Origin: Betaproteobacteria bacterium Ga0077527
Lineage (GTDB): Bacteria > Pseudomonadota > Gammaproteobacteria > Burkholderiales > SG8-41
Length of the DNA: 64,000 bases
Direction of reading: 5' to 3'
Assembly: GCA_001464815.1 (NCBI GenBank)
Contig: LNDW01000020.1
Location: forward strand, 62,001-126,000
Every line of letters begins with the position of its first letter. Within the stretch, counting starts at the first letter, position 1. Under the pieces are notes generated by a model. That model worked only from the letters and a program-made list of their open reading frames with translations. It searched no databases and was not told the DNA's origin. This document shows, one piece after another, positions 27,042 to 36,508 of this stretch. Made by a program: the position numbers and the translations under genes.

Positions 27042-28580
27042 TCAGTACCGCAAACTGAGCGCCAGATGCACGCGGTTGTCGCCCTTGTTGGTGGTGCCGG
27101 CGCCGTTGGTGACATGCGCCCAGTCGATGGTGGCGCTGAAATTGCGCCGCCACTGCCAGCGCAGGCCGGCGCCGATGCCGGAGGCGCCTTCGCGCGCCGG
27201 GGTGCCCGTTGCGGCCTGGTGGTTGCGCACGATGCCGGAGTCGGTGAACAGCACCGCACGCAGGCCCTCCGCGAGCAGCGGTGTGGTCAGCTCCAGCGTG
27301 CCGAGCAGGCCCTGGTCGCCGGTGCCTTCGCGTTCTTCCAGGCCACGTACGCCGGCCGAGCCGCCGAGGCCGAACTGCTCGCCGGGAATCAGCGCGTCGC
27401 CCGAACTCTGTCCGCGCAGCTTGGCGGTGGCGATCCAGCCGCCGAGCGCCTGCGAGCCTTCAGCACCATAACGCAAGGCCTGCCAGTCCTTGCCGGCACC
27501 GGCACGGTTGGCGGTGTAGGCGGCATCGGTGTTGCCGCTGCCGTCACCAAGGTTGTGGGCAAACTCAAGATTGCCGCGCAGGCCGTAATCGGCGCCGTCG
27601 AGGCGGCCGGTGTAGCGCAGCAGCAGCGGCTGGCTGCGCACATCAGTGCTGATGCGCGAATTGTTGAACAGCACATTGCTGCCGAAAAAACGATTCTCGA
27701 CGCCCAGCTCTGCGGCATGGCTGTAGCGGCCCAGAGGCAGCAGGCGATGCGTCCAGCGCAGACCGTAGAATTCACCGCTGCCGCTGACATTGAAAAAATT
27801 GGCGACCACGCCCGAGTTGCTGTCGGACTTGGTGTAATACGCCGACAGCGCGCCGTTCCAGGCATAAACCGGGGCGCGATAATAGATGCCGTACTGCTGC
27901 ACGTCGTCGCGGTGGCCGTCGGGCGAGGTGGTGTAGGTCGCGGTCGCCGAATGATCGCGGCCGAACAGGTTGCTGTGCGAAACGCCGACGCCGAGCCGCG
28001 TATGCCCGCTCTGCTTGTTGCCGCTATTGTCGAGGCTCGCAAAAAACTGCAGTGGCTTCGCGTCATCCACCTTCACCGCGGCATCCACGGTATCCGGCGT
28101 GCGACCCTGCTGAATGGTCACCGACAACTGTTTTGAGGGATGGTCATTGGCCAGCGCCTGCGCGCGCGCGATCTCGCGCAGATTGGGCGTGGCACCGCTG
28201 GCCAGCGCCGGCAGGCTGCGGCGGATGTTGTCGGTGCTGAACGCCTTGTTGCCGCTGACGTTGATGTTGTTCAGCTTGAAGGCCAGCACCCGCAGCGTGA
28301 TCGTACCGCGCGCATCCTGCGGCGGGATGATCACCCGCAGAAAACTGTAACCGCGATCCTTCAGCTCTGTTTCGAGCGCGCCGGCGGCGGCCTGCAGACG
28401 GTCGATGGTCATCGCATCGCCGGTGTATGGCGCGAGCAGCGCCTGGGTATCCGCGGCCGTCAGCGGGTTGTCACCTTCGACGCTGTAGGCGGTGACCGCG
28501 AAGCGGGTGTCCTGCGCCTGGGCCGGATGCACCAGCGCAGCGAGCAACACCAGCCCCGCCCCTGATAATTTACGTAACAC
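27042..28580 (-). CDS. Two-partner secretion transporter TpsB (ShlB/FhaC/HecB family)
   Basis: 512 aa from a GTG, with a signal peptide (LLAALVHPAQAQ|DTR). Residues about 27-105 form the first POTRA (FAVTAYSVEGDNPLT...LKDRGYSFLRVIIPPQD) and about 106-180 the second (INVSGNKAFSTDNIRRSLP). The rest is a 16-strand barrel with the family LGGSAGVRGLEEREGTGDQG loop and a terminal LALSLRY. It should move the tpsA product through the outer membrane. Unusually, a 1.2 kaa gene separates it from tpsA. No good ribosome site precedes the GTG; an AT-rich repeat lies there. Confidence 0.93.
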   Translation of the reverse strand: MLRKLSGAGLVLLAALVHPAQAQDTRFAVTAYSVEGDNPLTAADTQALLAPYTGDAMTIDRLQAAAGALETELKDRGYSFLRVIIPPQDARGTITLRVLAFKLNNINVSGNKAFSTDNIRRSLPALASGATPNLREIARAQALANDHPSKQLSVTIQQGRTPDTVDAAVKVDDAKPLQFFASLDNSGNKQSGHTRLGVGVSHSNLFGRDHSATATYTTSPDGHRDDVQQYGIYYRAPVYAWNGALSAYYTKSDSNSGVVANFFNVSGSGEFYGLRWTHRLLPLGRYSHAAELGVENRFFGSNVLFNNSRISTDVRSQPLLLRYTGRLDGADYGLRGNLEFAHNLGDGSGNTDAAYTANRAGAGKDWQALRYGAEGSQALGGWIATAKLRGQSSGDALIPGEQFGLGGSAGVRGLEEREGTGDQGLLGTLELTTPLLAEGLRAVLFTDSGIVRNHQAATGTPAREGASGIGAGLRWQWRRNFSATIDWAHVTNGAGTTNKGDNRVHLALSLRY

Positions 28581-28581
28581 C

Positions 28582-28605
28582 TTGTTTTTATTAACTATTT
28601 TTTAA
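28582..28605 (+). repeat. AT-rich repeat, diverged partial copy
   Basis: TTGTTTTTATTAACTATTTT and following A/T bases align with the right part of the copy at 48489-48520, with one base missing. It fills the 31-nt gap between the FecR-fold gene stop and the tpsB start. Confidence 0.55.
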
Positions 28606-28611
28606 ACTGGT

Positions 28612-31600
28612 TTATCGAATGCTGCACATATTGAGAATGGCACCATCACCGGTACGGAAGGTATCAATGACACTGCCGCCGCCACTGGGCAGCGGGCGCG
28701 GCGTGCCGTCGAAGCGCATGAAGTTGGGCACCACGTCGAGCAGGCGCACACGATCCGTCACCGCAACGGCGTTGCCAGCCGCGACATCCACCGACTCCGC
28801 GTCCTTGGTCACGCGCACTGCGCCGTCGCGCACCCAGACGTAGAGGCCTTGTTCGATGGCTTTGTCGGTGCTCTTGAACAAATCGGGATCAACCCGTGCC
28901 ACAGGCGCTGCAGCCAAGGTGGCAAGCCGTACCGGCTTTCCGGATCCGCTCAGCGTTTCACCCTTCGCAAGCCAGCCACGACCAACGACTTCGACATCGC
29001 CGTCGTAGACGGAAACGCTGCCGTCTGACTGTCCTGCCGGGGACCCAGAAGAGCCGTCACGCCGATTACTGGCCGACGGCAATTCCCGCAGCCCAACCGT
29101 ACCCCCGGCTGTGGAAGAATAACCTGCAGTTACAAGGCCAACGACGGTATTCACACTGATCCCAGAACTCCCGGCAGAAGCAACGATTTTTACATCCTCC
29201 AGAACTCTGCCGTCAGTAAAGGTCGTCTGGTTCGCAGTGGCGGACAATGATGCACTGCCCGGGCGGAACTGACCGTTCAGTACCGTGGACTGTCGGCGAT
29301 CCCCCGCAATATCAACGCTCTCTTTTTCGACAAAGCTTAACGATGCGCCACCAGCGTTGACCCGCAAATCGATATCCGGGCCGCCCTCAACTGTTCCTTC
29401 CTGATTAACCGTGCGACCACGCTGGAACAACCGGATGCCGTCAGGTCCATATTCGCGGACTCTGGTCACTGTATTCCCGCTGACGGGCCCCGATATATCC
29501 TCGCGCTCCCTGTAGCTCACAGGAATACCGGTCAGCGCATCCAGCGTCACTCGCACTGTCTGCACCCTGCTAAAGCCGCTGGCAGGCTGGTAAGTCTCGT
29601 CCACGTAATCAAATGTCAGCTCGTCACGGGTAGTCGTGGTCTGCACTTCGATCTGGCCATCCGGCCGGCGCGTCTCTGTTATGGTTTTCCTGCCATTGGG
29701 ACCGGTCGTCTGGGTGTAACGCACCACGGTGCCGTCGTCCCGGGTTTCCTCGGATACCGTGGTGGTTTCCTCTGCCGGCCAGATTGGGGGCTCCCGCACC
29801 GGCAGCACACGTCCGAGGTTCGCCTTGAGAAAATCACCGAATACCGCCGCCAACTGCGGCTGCAGCTCTGCCAGCAGTGCCGCCACCTCCTGCTCGCTAT
29901 CAACATCACCAGACCTGATCCGCGTCAATCTGTCGGCAACAGCCGTGAGACCGTCCAGGGCCGCCATGCCACCGGGAATCGGCGCAACAGTGGCGGCAAG
30001 AATCTTCGCCACTGCGGCGTCACCCTGTTTTATCAGTTCTGCGAGTTTCTCGGCCGCGGCTGCCTGCGCGGTGGTGGCCTGGGCTGCGGCCAATACTTTG
30101 AAACGCGCGAGTTTTTCCTCTGCAATTTTGCGTTCGACCGCCGCCTTCTCTTCGGCCGCCTTGCGCGCTGCGGCAAGTTTGGCATCAGCCGCGGCTTTCT
30201 CTTCTGCAAGTCGCTGAGCCGCAGCAGCTGCCGCTTGCGCTTGCGCCTCTGCCAAGGCTAGTGCAGCAGCGAGTTTCTGCGCGGTCAGCTGCTTGTCGGC
30301 AGCCGCTTTCTCCTCGGCCGCCTTGCGTACCGCGGCGAGTTTGGCTTCAGCAGCAGCTTTAGCCTCGGCAGCGGCCTTCGCGTCTTCCGCGGCCTGGCGC
30401 GCCGCCTCCTCGGCCAGGCGCGCAGCTTCCTGCTGTGCGCGCTGCTGGATTGTTGTCGCGGTCGACTGCGCCTCGTTAAAAAATGACTTGGCTGCAGCAC
30501 TGCCTTGTGCCGCAAGATGCGTGGCAATCTCCCTCTGTATGACACCAGCGCCGCCGAAAACACCTCCATTGCGGGCCTCGATCAAATCCCCGGCAGAGAG
30601 CCCCACTAATCCGATACTGCCCAGCGCATAAGGATCAGCAAGAATTCTGTTGATTTCCGAGGTGTACGCGGCCTGCTGTGCGAGATGGCTTCCGCCAACG
30701 CCTGCAGTCCCTGCCATTGAAGCCCCCAAGACCGCATTAAAAGTCAGATACTCCGCCATTGCCAGACCATAGGCGGCACGAAAAGCATCGGATTGCGCAA
30801 CAGCACCTGCGGCATTACGCGCGCCGGTGACGGCGGTGTTAAGCACCTGAGACAACTGGCTGATCCGGGTTGCCAACTGCTGCGCCGCCACTTCGGTCTG
30901 CGGCGGGTTGTTGCGCGCCTGCGTCAGCAGCGCGGTCATTTCAGCGACGATGGGTGTCGTCGCGGTATTCAGTGCATTCACCGCCTGATTCACCGCGGCG
31001 TTGGTGACCACCTGCGTGGTGTTCTGCACCTGATTCTGTACCGCGACCGCGACGTTGTTGGCCTGCTGCTGCGTGTTTTGTCCCTGGGTAGTTGCCGTAT
31101 TGACCACCTCCGCAACCACCTGATTCACACCATTGATCACCTGGTTCACGACTTGCTGCTCGCTAGGTGCGCCCGCCGTACCGCTGGTCGGCAATACCAG
31201 AGTGCCCGTGGATCCCGATGCCGTATTGCCTTCCGCGCTGGCAGTGCCTGACGCACTTGCGCCGCCAGCACCTGCCGATGCCGTACCACTGGCACTCGCA
31301 CCACCACCGCTGGCACTGCCTGAAGCGCTGGCACCGTCGGAGGTGACTGTCGCGCTGCCGCTCACGCAGAAATTGCCTACACAACCTCCACCGCTGAAGG
31401 TGGTGCCAAACGGCCGGATCACGCCGAGAGCCGTGCGAAACAGGAAAGCATCGGGGCTTATTTTTGCAAGCTGGCCGGTGCTGACCAAAGCATTGCCGTC
31501 ATACAAAGTCAGAAAAGCCGAACCTTCGCGCGGCTGCGCTTCGTTGTAGCGAAAGCGATTGATCGCGAAGCGGCTGCTCTCGACCAGCGCCACACGCGCG

Positions 31601-32289
31601 CCATCGCGGAACACCAGCAGCACGCTGCCACCGCGGCCGACGGCAACGGCATCACCCTCGTTGAGCATCGCACCCGGCACCAGCATGCGCACGGATTCGC
31701 CAGCACGGCCCGCGCCGACCACACCACTCATCTCCACCACCCTCGCCACCGGCAGCACCACCGGCCGCGGCGCGGGTTTGGCGCGTTCTTCGGTGGCGCA
31801 ATCATCGGCGCACAAACGCGCATCGAACTCGGTGCCGCGGATGCCGATGGTCGCGGTGGCAGTGTGGATGCGCACGGCATCAGGCCGGCGCTTGCCGAGC
31901 AGGCCGGTGACCACACGCATGCCACCCTTGGCCAGGCCGAGCAGCATGGATTCCGGTGCGTCATCACGATAGGCATCGAGCCGGAACACGGTGTTGGGCC
32001 GCAAGGTGATGCGCGTCTGGTCGTTGAATTCGAGTATTGCCCAGGAATCTCGCGCAACGCTGATCACATCGCGTTCGCTGAGTGTTTCGCCACGACCGAG
32101 CAAGCGTGGCGGCTGGCCGCTGCGTTCGACCAGCGCGGTGCCCTGGCTGTCGAGCACGCGGGCGACCTGGGCCTGCGCGGCGACGCTCAGCATCGATAAA
32201 AGCAGCGCCCCAAGAATCAATAAAGTATTGTTTAAAAAAAAATACTTATGTATTAACCTGCGTTGCATGGCCGCCCCGCGATGATTCAT
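28612..32289 (-). CDS. Large exported FecR-domain protein with TolA-like coiled coil
   Basis: About 1225 aa. The ATG at 32289 overlaps the tpsA stop by 4 nt; ATGs at 32295 and 32268 are alternatives. A signal peptide (LLSMLSVAAQAQ|VAR) precedes two FecR-like beta units (about 45-160, with GRGETLSERDVISV and IRGTEFDA, and about 185-310). Then come an Ala/Ser/Gly linker (306-375), a long Ala-rich stretch, an Ala/Lys/Glu coiled coil (about 600-735, TolA-like), a beta-rich part and a third FecR-like unit (GLYVWVRDGAVRVTK). Three Cys-bearing loops are present. No anti-sigma or sigma gene is near, so classical FecR signalling is unlikely. Confidence 0.8.
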   Translation of the reverse strand: MNHRGAAMQRRLIHKYFFLNNTLLILGALLLSMLSVAAQAQVARVLDSQGTALVERSGQPPRLLGRGETLSERDVISVARDSWAILEFNDQTRITLRPNTVFRLDAYRDDAPESMLLGLAKGGMRVVTGLLGKRRPDAVRIHTATATIGIRGTEFDARLCADDCATEERAKPAPRPVVLPVARVVEMSGVVGAGRAGESVRMLVPGAMLNEGDAVAVGRGGSVLLVFRDGARVALVESSRFAINRFRYNEAQPREGSAFLTLYDGNALVSTGQLAKISPDAFLFRTALGVIRPFGTTFSGGGCVGNFCVSGSATVTSDGASASGSASGGGASASGTASAGAGGASASGTASAEGNTASGSTGTLVLPTSGTAGAPSEQQVVNQVINGVNQVVAEVVNTATTQGQNTQQQANNVAVAVQNQVQNTTQVVTNAAVNQAVNALNTATTPIVAEMTALLTQARNNPPQTEVAAQQLATRISQLSQVLNTAVTGARNAAGAVAQSDAFRAAYGLAMAEYLTFNAVLGASMAGTAGVGGSHLAQQAAYTSEINRILADPYALGSIGLVGLSAGDLIEARNGGVFGGAGVIQREIATHLAAQGSAAAKSFFNEAQSTATTIQQRAQQEAARLAEEAARQAAEDAKAAAEAKAAAEAKLAAVRKAAEEKAAADKQLTAQKLAAALALAEAQAQAAAAAAQRLAEEKAAADAKLAAARKAAEEKAAVERKIAEEKLARFKVLAAAQATTAQAAAAEKLAELIKQGDAAVAKILAATVAPIPGGMAALDGLTAVADRLTRIRSGDVDSEQEVAALLAELQPQLAAVFGDFLKANLGRVLPVREPPIWPAEETTTVSEETRDDGTVVRYTQTTGPNGRKTITETRRPDGQIEVQTTTTRDELTFDYVDETYQPASGFSRVQTVRVTLDALTGIPVSYREREDISGPVSGNTVTRVREYGPDGIRLFQRGRTVNQEGTVEGGPDIDLRVNAGGASLSFVEKESVDIAGDRRQSTVLNGQFRPGSASLSATANQTTFTDGRVLEDVKIVASAGSSGISVNTVVGLVTAGYSSTAGGTVGLRELPSASNRRDGSSGSPAGQSDGSVSVYDGDVEVVGRGWLAKGETLSGSGKPVRLATLAAAPVARVDPDLFKSTDKAIEQGLYVWVRDGAVRVTKDAESVDVAAGNAVAVTDRVRLLDVVPNFMRFDGTPRPLPSGGGSVIDTFRTGDGAILNMCSIR
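32223..32250. repeat. AT-rich inverted repeat near the start of the FecR-fold gene
   Basis: AAGTATT and AATACTT flank an A/T spacer within the codons for the signal-peptide region. It resembles the AT-rich repeat family (AAGTATTGTTT) with one base missing. It could form a weak hairpin in the mRNA. Confidence 0.4.
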
Positions 32290-35200
32290 TTGCATTCGAG
32301 CACCGCGCCCTTCCGATCCTCGTCGGTCTCCTGTTTTGAAGGCTGCACATCGGCGAAAAACTTGTCTTGCAGAATGCGCAGGTCGTTCACGGCGATCTTC
32401 AGCGGCAGTTCGCTCGATGCCGAAGAACCGCCGCCACTGGATCCGGGCACCGTGCTCATCAGCAACTGGTAGAAACCGGCGTTGGGTGTGGCCGTCATCG
32501 TGTAACCGGCCGGGAAGTTCACCGTCGCGAAATTCCCGGTCCGGCTGCCGTAGGTGATCACGTCAAAGACGTTGCCTGCGGCGCCGGTGAAACCGCCGAA
32601 CAGGCTCACGTTCATCGTGCCGTTCAGATTGGCGGTGCCGGTGACCTGCAGCAGGTCGTAGTTGACGCCCTGGGTGGTGCCGCCCAGTTCAACGTTCAGC
32701 GTGCTGCCGGCACCGAGGGTCAGGTTGCCGGCGATGGTCATCGTGCCGGGCGACGAACCGACGTTGAGCGTGCCATTGTGGGTGACGTTGCCGGTAACAG
32801 TGCCGATGCCACTCAGAGTCCCCGTGTTGAGTATGAGTCCCGCGGCCGGCGCGGTGATGCCACCGCCGCCCATCACCAGCGCGCCCCCGCCGTCGGCATA
32901 ACCACCGGACAGGTTCAGAGTGCCGGCGTTGACGTTGACCGTGCCCGAGTTGGTGAAGCCGCCAGAGAAATTGCTGGTTCCCGCATTGCCCTTGATCAGC
33001 GTTCCGGCGTTGTTGAGCGCGCCGGTGCCCGACAGCGTGCCGCCGGTAACGTTGACCGTGGCCGTTGCGGCAATCTGCGTCGGGCTGTTCAGCGTCAGCC
33101 CGCCACTGGTGGTGAAACTGGCCGCTGCCGGGAAAATGACGTTGCCGCCGATGTTCAACACCAGCGCGTCATTGATGCTGGTGGTCCCGCCCAAAGTGAG
33201 GTCATTGGCGGCTGTAGTACGCAGACCGATGGTGCCCGCGCCCGCGCCAGTGGTCAGGCCCGCCAGCGAAAGCGGATTGGCGCCAGCGTCGATATAAATG
33301 TTGTTCAGCGCAGAAACCGTCAGCGTGCCGGCCGAAGGGATCAGGATGTAGTTGCCTGCGGTGCCGACCGAGCCGCCAGTGGACGTGATATTCAGGGCGC
33401 CGGTGGTCGTGATCGCATGGCCGCTCTGGCCGGAGCTGGTGTCGCGCCTGACATCGCCAGCGGCCGTAAGATCGAAACTGGCGGCAGTCGGCGTGTTGCT
33501 CCAATTGGAAAACACGAAACCGCCGGCAAGATTAATGTTGTAGACATCGTTGGCGGTGATGAAGTCGCCACCTGCAAATCCGGGCTGGCCGGCATCAAAA
33601 AGCACGTTGTCGCCGGTCATCACGATGTTCTGCGCAGATGCCACATCCGTCGCGAGCCGGGCAATATAGGCATAACCGGGGCCGCCAAATTTGACCCGGA
33701 TGTCGCCGGCCGCGCCAGCGCCGCCGCTCTGCAATGCGCCCACCCAGTCGGTCCTGCCTTCCACCGGATTGGTCAGGCCAATGCCGCCTGCAGCCTCCAG
33801 TCGCCACTGGCAGCTACCGGTCGCACAAACTTCGCGGAAACCATCCGTACCAGGTGCGAGATTGTCGATGTTGCCAGCGGAAAAGAACCGTGTCTGATTA
33901 CCGGTGATGGTGCCGCCGGCGAAACGAATATCTTTACCGGCGGTCAGCGTGCGGACTTCGAAATCTTTGTTGTTGAGGCTGGCGTTGAAACCCGCAGTGC
34001 TGTCAACAATCAGATGGCCGTCAGCCGCCTTCAGGCGTACGTAATTATCAGCGAGGCCAGCTGTAAAGTTGAGCAGGTACTTGCTGGTCAGCAAATCACC
34101 GCCGAAATGCACGAACTGGATCGAGCCGCCGCAGGAAGGATTCGAACCCGTGGAAGTTGCAGTCACGGTGCCGCTGCCGGGGGCAACACCCACGCCCCAG
34201 TTATTGCCACCGCAGCCGGTGCCGGTAAACGAGCGGGCGGTCAGTGTAATGGGGCCGTTGACGGCTGAAGTAACCAGGGTCAGAGGCGCAGTGGTATTGC
34301 CGCCCGTATTGAAGTAGCCAATATCACCGCTGAAAGTACCAGTGATGCTGTGGCCAGTCAGTGTCGCGCCATAACTCACATTTAAATTTCCACCGGTATT
34401 GATGATCCAGTGGTCATTGCTGGTGATCGCGCCGTACATCTCGATATCACCATTGGTCGGAAGGCTGGCGGCGAGCGAGACCGTTTGCGTGGTCGCGGCA
34501 TCGGTTACCACCGTGCCTGGAAACCAGCGGAAAAAGGAGGTGGATGCGCCGGTGTAATCCAGATACACATCACCCGCCGCGCCAGCGGCGGAGGTGTTGA
34601 AGATCGAATCGTGGAAGCCGAAATAGGAAGAAAAGCGAATCGGGTTGGCGGCACTGCCCAAAGCACCGGTAGTGGTGGTCAGGCGCATGATGCCTTGCGA
34701 CGTGGTACTGGAATAAAAGAGATCATTGGCTTGCGTGCCGCTGCGTTGAATGCTGTCCGCAGTCACATAAATATTGCGCGCGGTGACGGTGGCATTATTG
34801 ATGTTGAAGTTGCCGCCCGCGCTGAAAACCGCATCCGCATTGCCCAAGCCGAGGTCGATATTGGCATTGACGTTGATGTCGTTGTTGGCGATCAGGCTCA
34901 GGCCCGCCGTGTTGTTGGCGGTCTTGACGATGGCACTGCTGACGGTGATGTCACCGGCCTGGGCACCTGCGCCAGCGGTGTTCAGCGTAACGCTGGTGCC
35001 GGCATTCAACTGGCCGACAATCAGGTCGGCGCCGATCTGCGAGTTGTCACCCGTCGGGGTGAACGCCGCCACGCCCGAGTTGTTGCTGCTGCCGGCGCCG
35101 GCGACCACTTCGATGTTGTACGGATCAAGCAGCCAGGTGCCGCCGCTGCCGGCATCGATACGAATACCGCTGACATCAAGATGGCGTTTACCCGAAGTCT

Positions 35201-36368
35201 CGATAAAGCCACCGCCCTGTGCACCGGCCGCGATGATGCTGCCGTGGGCACGGGTACTGTCGTCGGCCCAGACAATGACGCGGCCGCCACTGCCAGCGGA
35301 TGCGCCAGCGTCCAGAGTCACCCCCGATGCGATATGTGTCATTTGCGCATTGCGCACCGCCGGATTCGCACCCTGGTAATCACCACCAATCAGGATTTCA
35401 CCGCCACCGCTGGCACCGCGTGCGCTGATGGTGGCGTTGTCGAACAAGCCGACACGTTCACCGGTGATTTCGGCACGCCCGCCGCGGCCTGATAAATTAT
35501 CCAATAAAATCAATGAATTACCATCAACGATGGCATCCTTCTGCGCGGCCAGCGTAACGCGGCCGCTGGCATCGACGCTGGCACTGGTGACGCGGATTTC
35601 GCCGGAATGACGCAGCGTGCCGGCGAACATCGCCGCCGCGTTCTTCGCCTCGATCGCGCCGATGTTGAGCGCGGCATCGGCCGGCGCCTGCAGCGCGAAC
35701 TGCACGCCTTGCGCATCGGGGCTGCTGATGGTCAATGAACGTCCGGCAGCCAGCACCACACTGCCGTTTTCGCTTTGGATCAGGCCGGCGTTCTCGATCT
35801 GCGGGCCGACCAGGAAGATGTCACCACTGGCGCGCAGCGTGCCTTCGTTCTTCAGTGCGCCAAGACCGCCGCCCTCGAACTTCATCCGCCCAGCAATAAA
35901 ATCGGCGTCGCGGATATTCAGCGTGGAGGCCACCAGCCCGGCGGTGTTGATCACCGCGCCCTGGCCGAAGACGATGCCATGCGGGTTGACCAGAAACACA
36001 CGACCATTCGACGACAGCGCGCCAAGTATTTGCGAAGCATCACCGCCGGTGACGCGGTTCAACACCGCGGACAGGGCAGACTGTTGCTGGAAGCGCGTGG
36101 TTTCACCCGCGCCGATTGAAAACGATTGCCAGTTGATGATCGTGCCGGGGGCGTTGGTGACGGTCAGCGTCTTGCCGGCGGTGCTGAAACTGGCGGCACC
36201 GGCCGCAACCTGCGCACCGGTCGGATTAGCCAGCGCCGGCGTGCTCCAGGCCAGCGCCACCGCCCAGGCCAACGGCGTTACCTTCAAAATCAGAGGCGAT
36301 ACCTTCGGATCCGCTGGCGCAAGATGAGGCCGTGCTTGCCGCGACACTGCAACTCCGGCTAACTTCAT
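32286..36368 (-). CDS. Filamentous haemagglutinin-type exoprotein TpsA
   Basis: 1360 aa from MKLAGVAVSRQ (ATG at 36368). A signal region (AVALAWSTPALA|NPTG) leads to the TPS domain: GKTLTVTNAPGTIINWQSF, the N-terminal-domain repeat FQQQSALSAVLNRVTGGD and SNGRVFLVNPHGIVFGQGA. The rest is a Gly/Asn/Thr-rich beta-helix, ending with autotransporter-like repeats (GNVTHNGTLNVGSSPGT). The last 40 residues are charged and hold a single Cys. It should be secreted by the TpsB in this operon as a surface adhesin or effector. No toxin domain is seen at its C-terminus, so an adhesin is more likely. Confidence 0.93.
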   Translation of the reverse strand: MKLAGVAVSRQARPHLAPADPKVSPLILKVTPLAWAVALAWSTPALANPTGAQVAAGAASFSTAGKTLTVTNAPGTIINWQSFSIGAGETTRFQQQSALSAVLNRVTGGDASQILGALSSNGRVFLVNPHGIVFGQGAVINTAGLVASTLNIRDADFIAGRMKFEGGGLGALKNEGTLRASGDIFLVGPQIENAGLIQSENGSVVLAAGRSLTISSPDAQGVQFALQAPADAALNIGAIEAKNAAAMFAGTLRHSGEIRVTSASVDASGRVTLAAQKDAIVDGNSLILLDNLSGRGGRAEITGERVGLFDNATISARGASGGGEILIGGDYQGANPAVRNAQMTHIASGVTLDAGASAGSGGRVIVWADDSTRAHGSIIAAGAQGGGFIETSGKRHLDVSGIRIDAGSGGTWLLDPYNIEVVAGAGSSNNSGVAAFTPTGDNSQIGADLIVGQLNAGTSVTLNTAGAGAQAGDITVSSAIVKTANNTAGLSLIANNDINVNANIDLGLGNADAVFSAGGNFNINNATVTARNIYVTADSIQRSGTQANDLFYSSTTSQGIMRLTTTTGALGSAANPIRFSSYFGFHDSIFNTSAAGAAGDVYLDYTGASTSFFRWFPGTVVTDAATTQTVSLAASLPTNGDIEMYGAITSNDHWIINTGGNLNVSYGATLTGHSITGTFSGDIGYFNTGGNTTAPLTLVTSAVNGPITLTARSFTGTGCGGNNWGVGVAPGSGTVTATSTGSNPSCGGSIQFVHFGGDLLTSKYLLNFTAGLADNYVRLKAADGHLIVDSTAGFNASLNNKDFEVRTLTAGKDIRFAGGTITGNQTRFFSAGNIDNLAPGTDGFREVCATGSCQWRLEAAGGIGLTNPVEGRTDWVGALQSGGAGAAGDIRVKFGGPGYAYIARLATDVASAQNIVMTGDNVLFDAGQPGFAGGDFITANDVYNINLAGGFVFSNWSNTPTAASFDLTAAGDVRRDTSSGQSGHAITTTGALNITSTGGSVGTAGNYILIPSAGTLTVSALNNIYIDAGANPLSLAGLTTGAGAGTIGLRTTAANDLTLGGTTSINDALVLNIGGNVIFPAAASFTTSGGLTLNSPTQIAATATVNVTGGTLSGTGALNNAGTLIKGNAGTSNFSGGFTNSGTVNVNAGTLNLSGGYADGGGALVMGGGGITAPAAGLILNTGTLSGIGTVTGNVTHNGTLNVGSSPGTMTIAGNLTLGAGSTLNVELGGTTQGVNYDLLQVTGTANLNGTMNVSLFGGFTGAAGNVFDVITYGSRTGNFATVNFPAGYTMTATPNAGFYQLLMSTVPGSSGGGSSASSELPLKIAVNDLRILQDKFFADVQPSKQETDEDRKGAVLECK

Positions 36369-36431
36369 GGCAACCCCCGCTCCACATGCGCTGATATTGC
36401 GCGATTCTTGTTTTTTTGACGGATCGGAGCA

Positions 36432-36449
36432 ATTGTCCTTAAGAACAAT
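36432..36449. promoter_or_regulatory. 18-bp near-palindrome between tpsA and the response-regulator gene
   Basis: ATTGTCCTTAAGAACAAT matches its own reverse complement at 16 of 18 positions. It lies 64 bp upstream of the tpsA start and 59 bp upstream of the regulator start, in the 140-bp shared promoter region. Its size and symmetry suit a dimeric LuxR/NarL-type regulator. Confidence 0.55.
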
Positions 36450-36508
36450 GCCCGCACCGGCCGATGTGCGGATAAAGTCACGAAACTTCCGCAAACCACG
36501 CCAAAACC

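Noticed and set aside
28612-32289. FecR as part of a FecI/FecR iron-signalling pair
   Set aside because: No ECF sigma factor or TonB receptor is present, and the protein has an export signal and a stalk-like layout.
32367-34268. Plus-strand open frame of 633 aa within tpsA
   Set aside because: The tpsA beta-helix repeats explain the region; the plus frame has no domain and no ribosome site.
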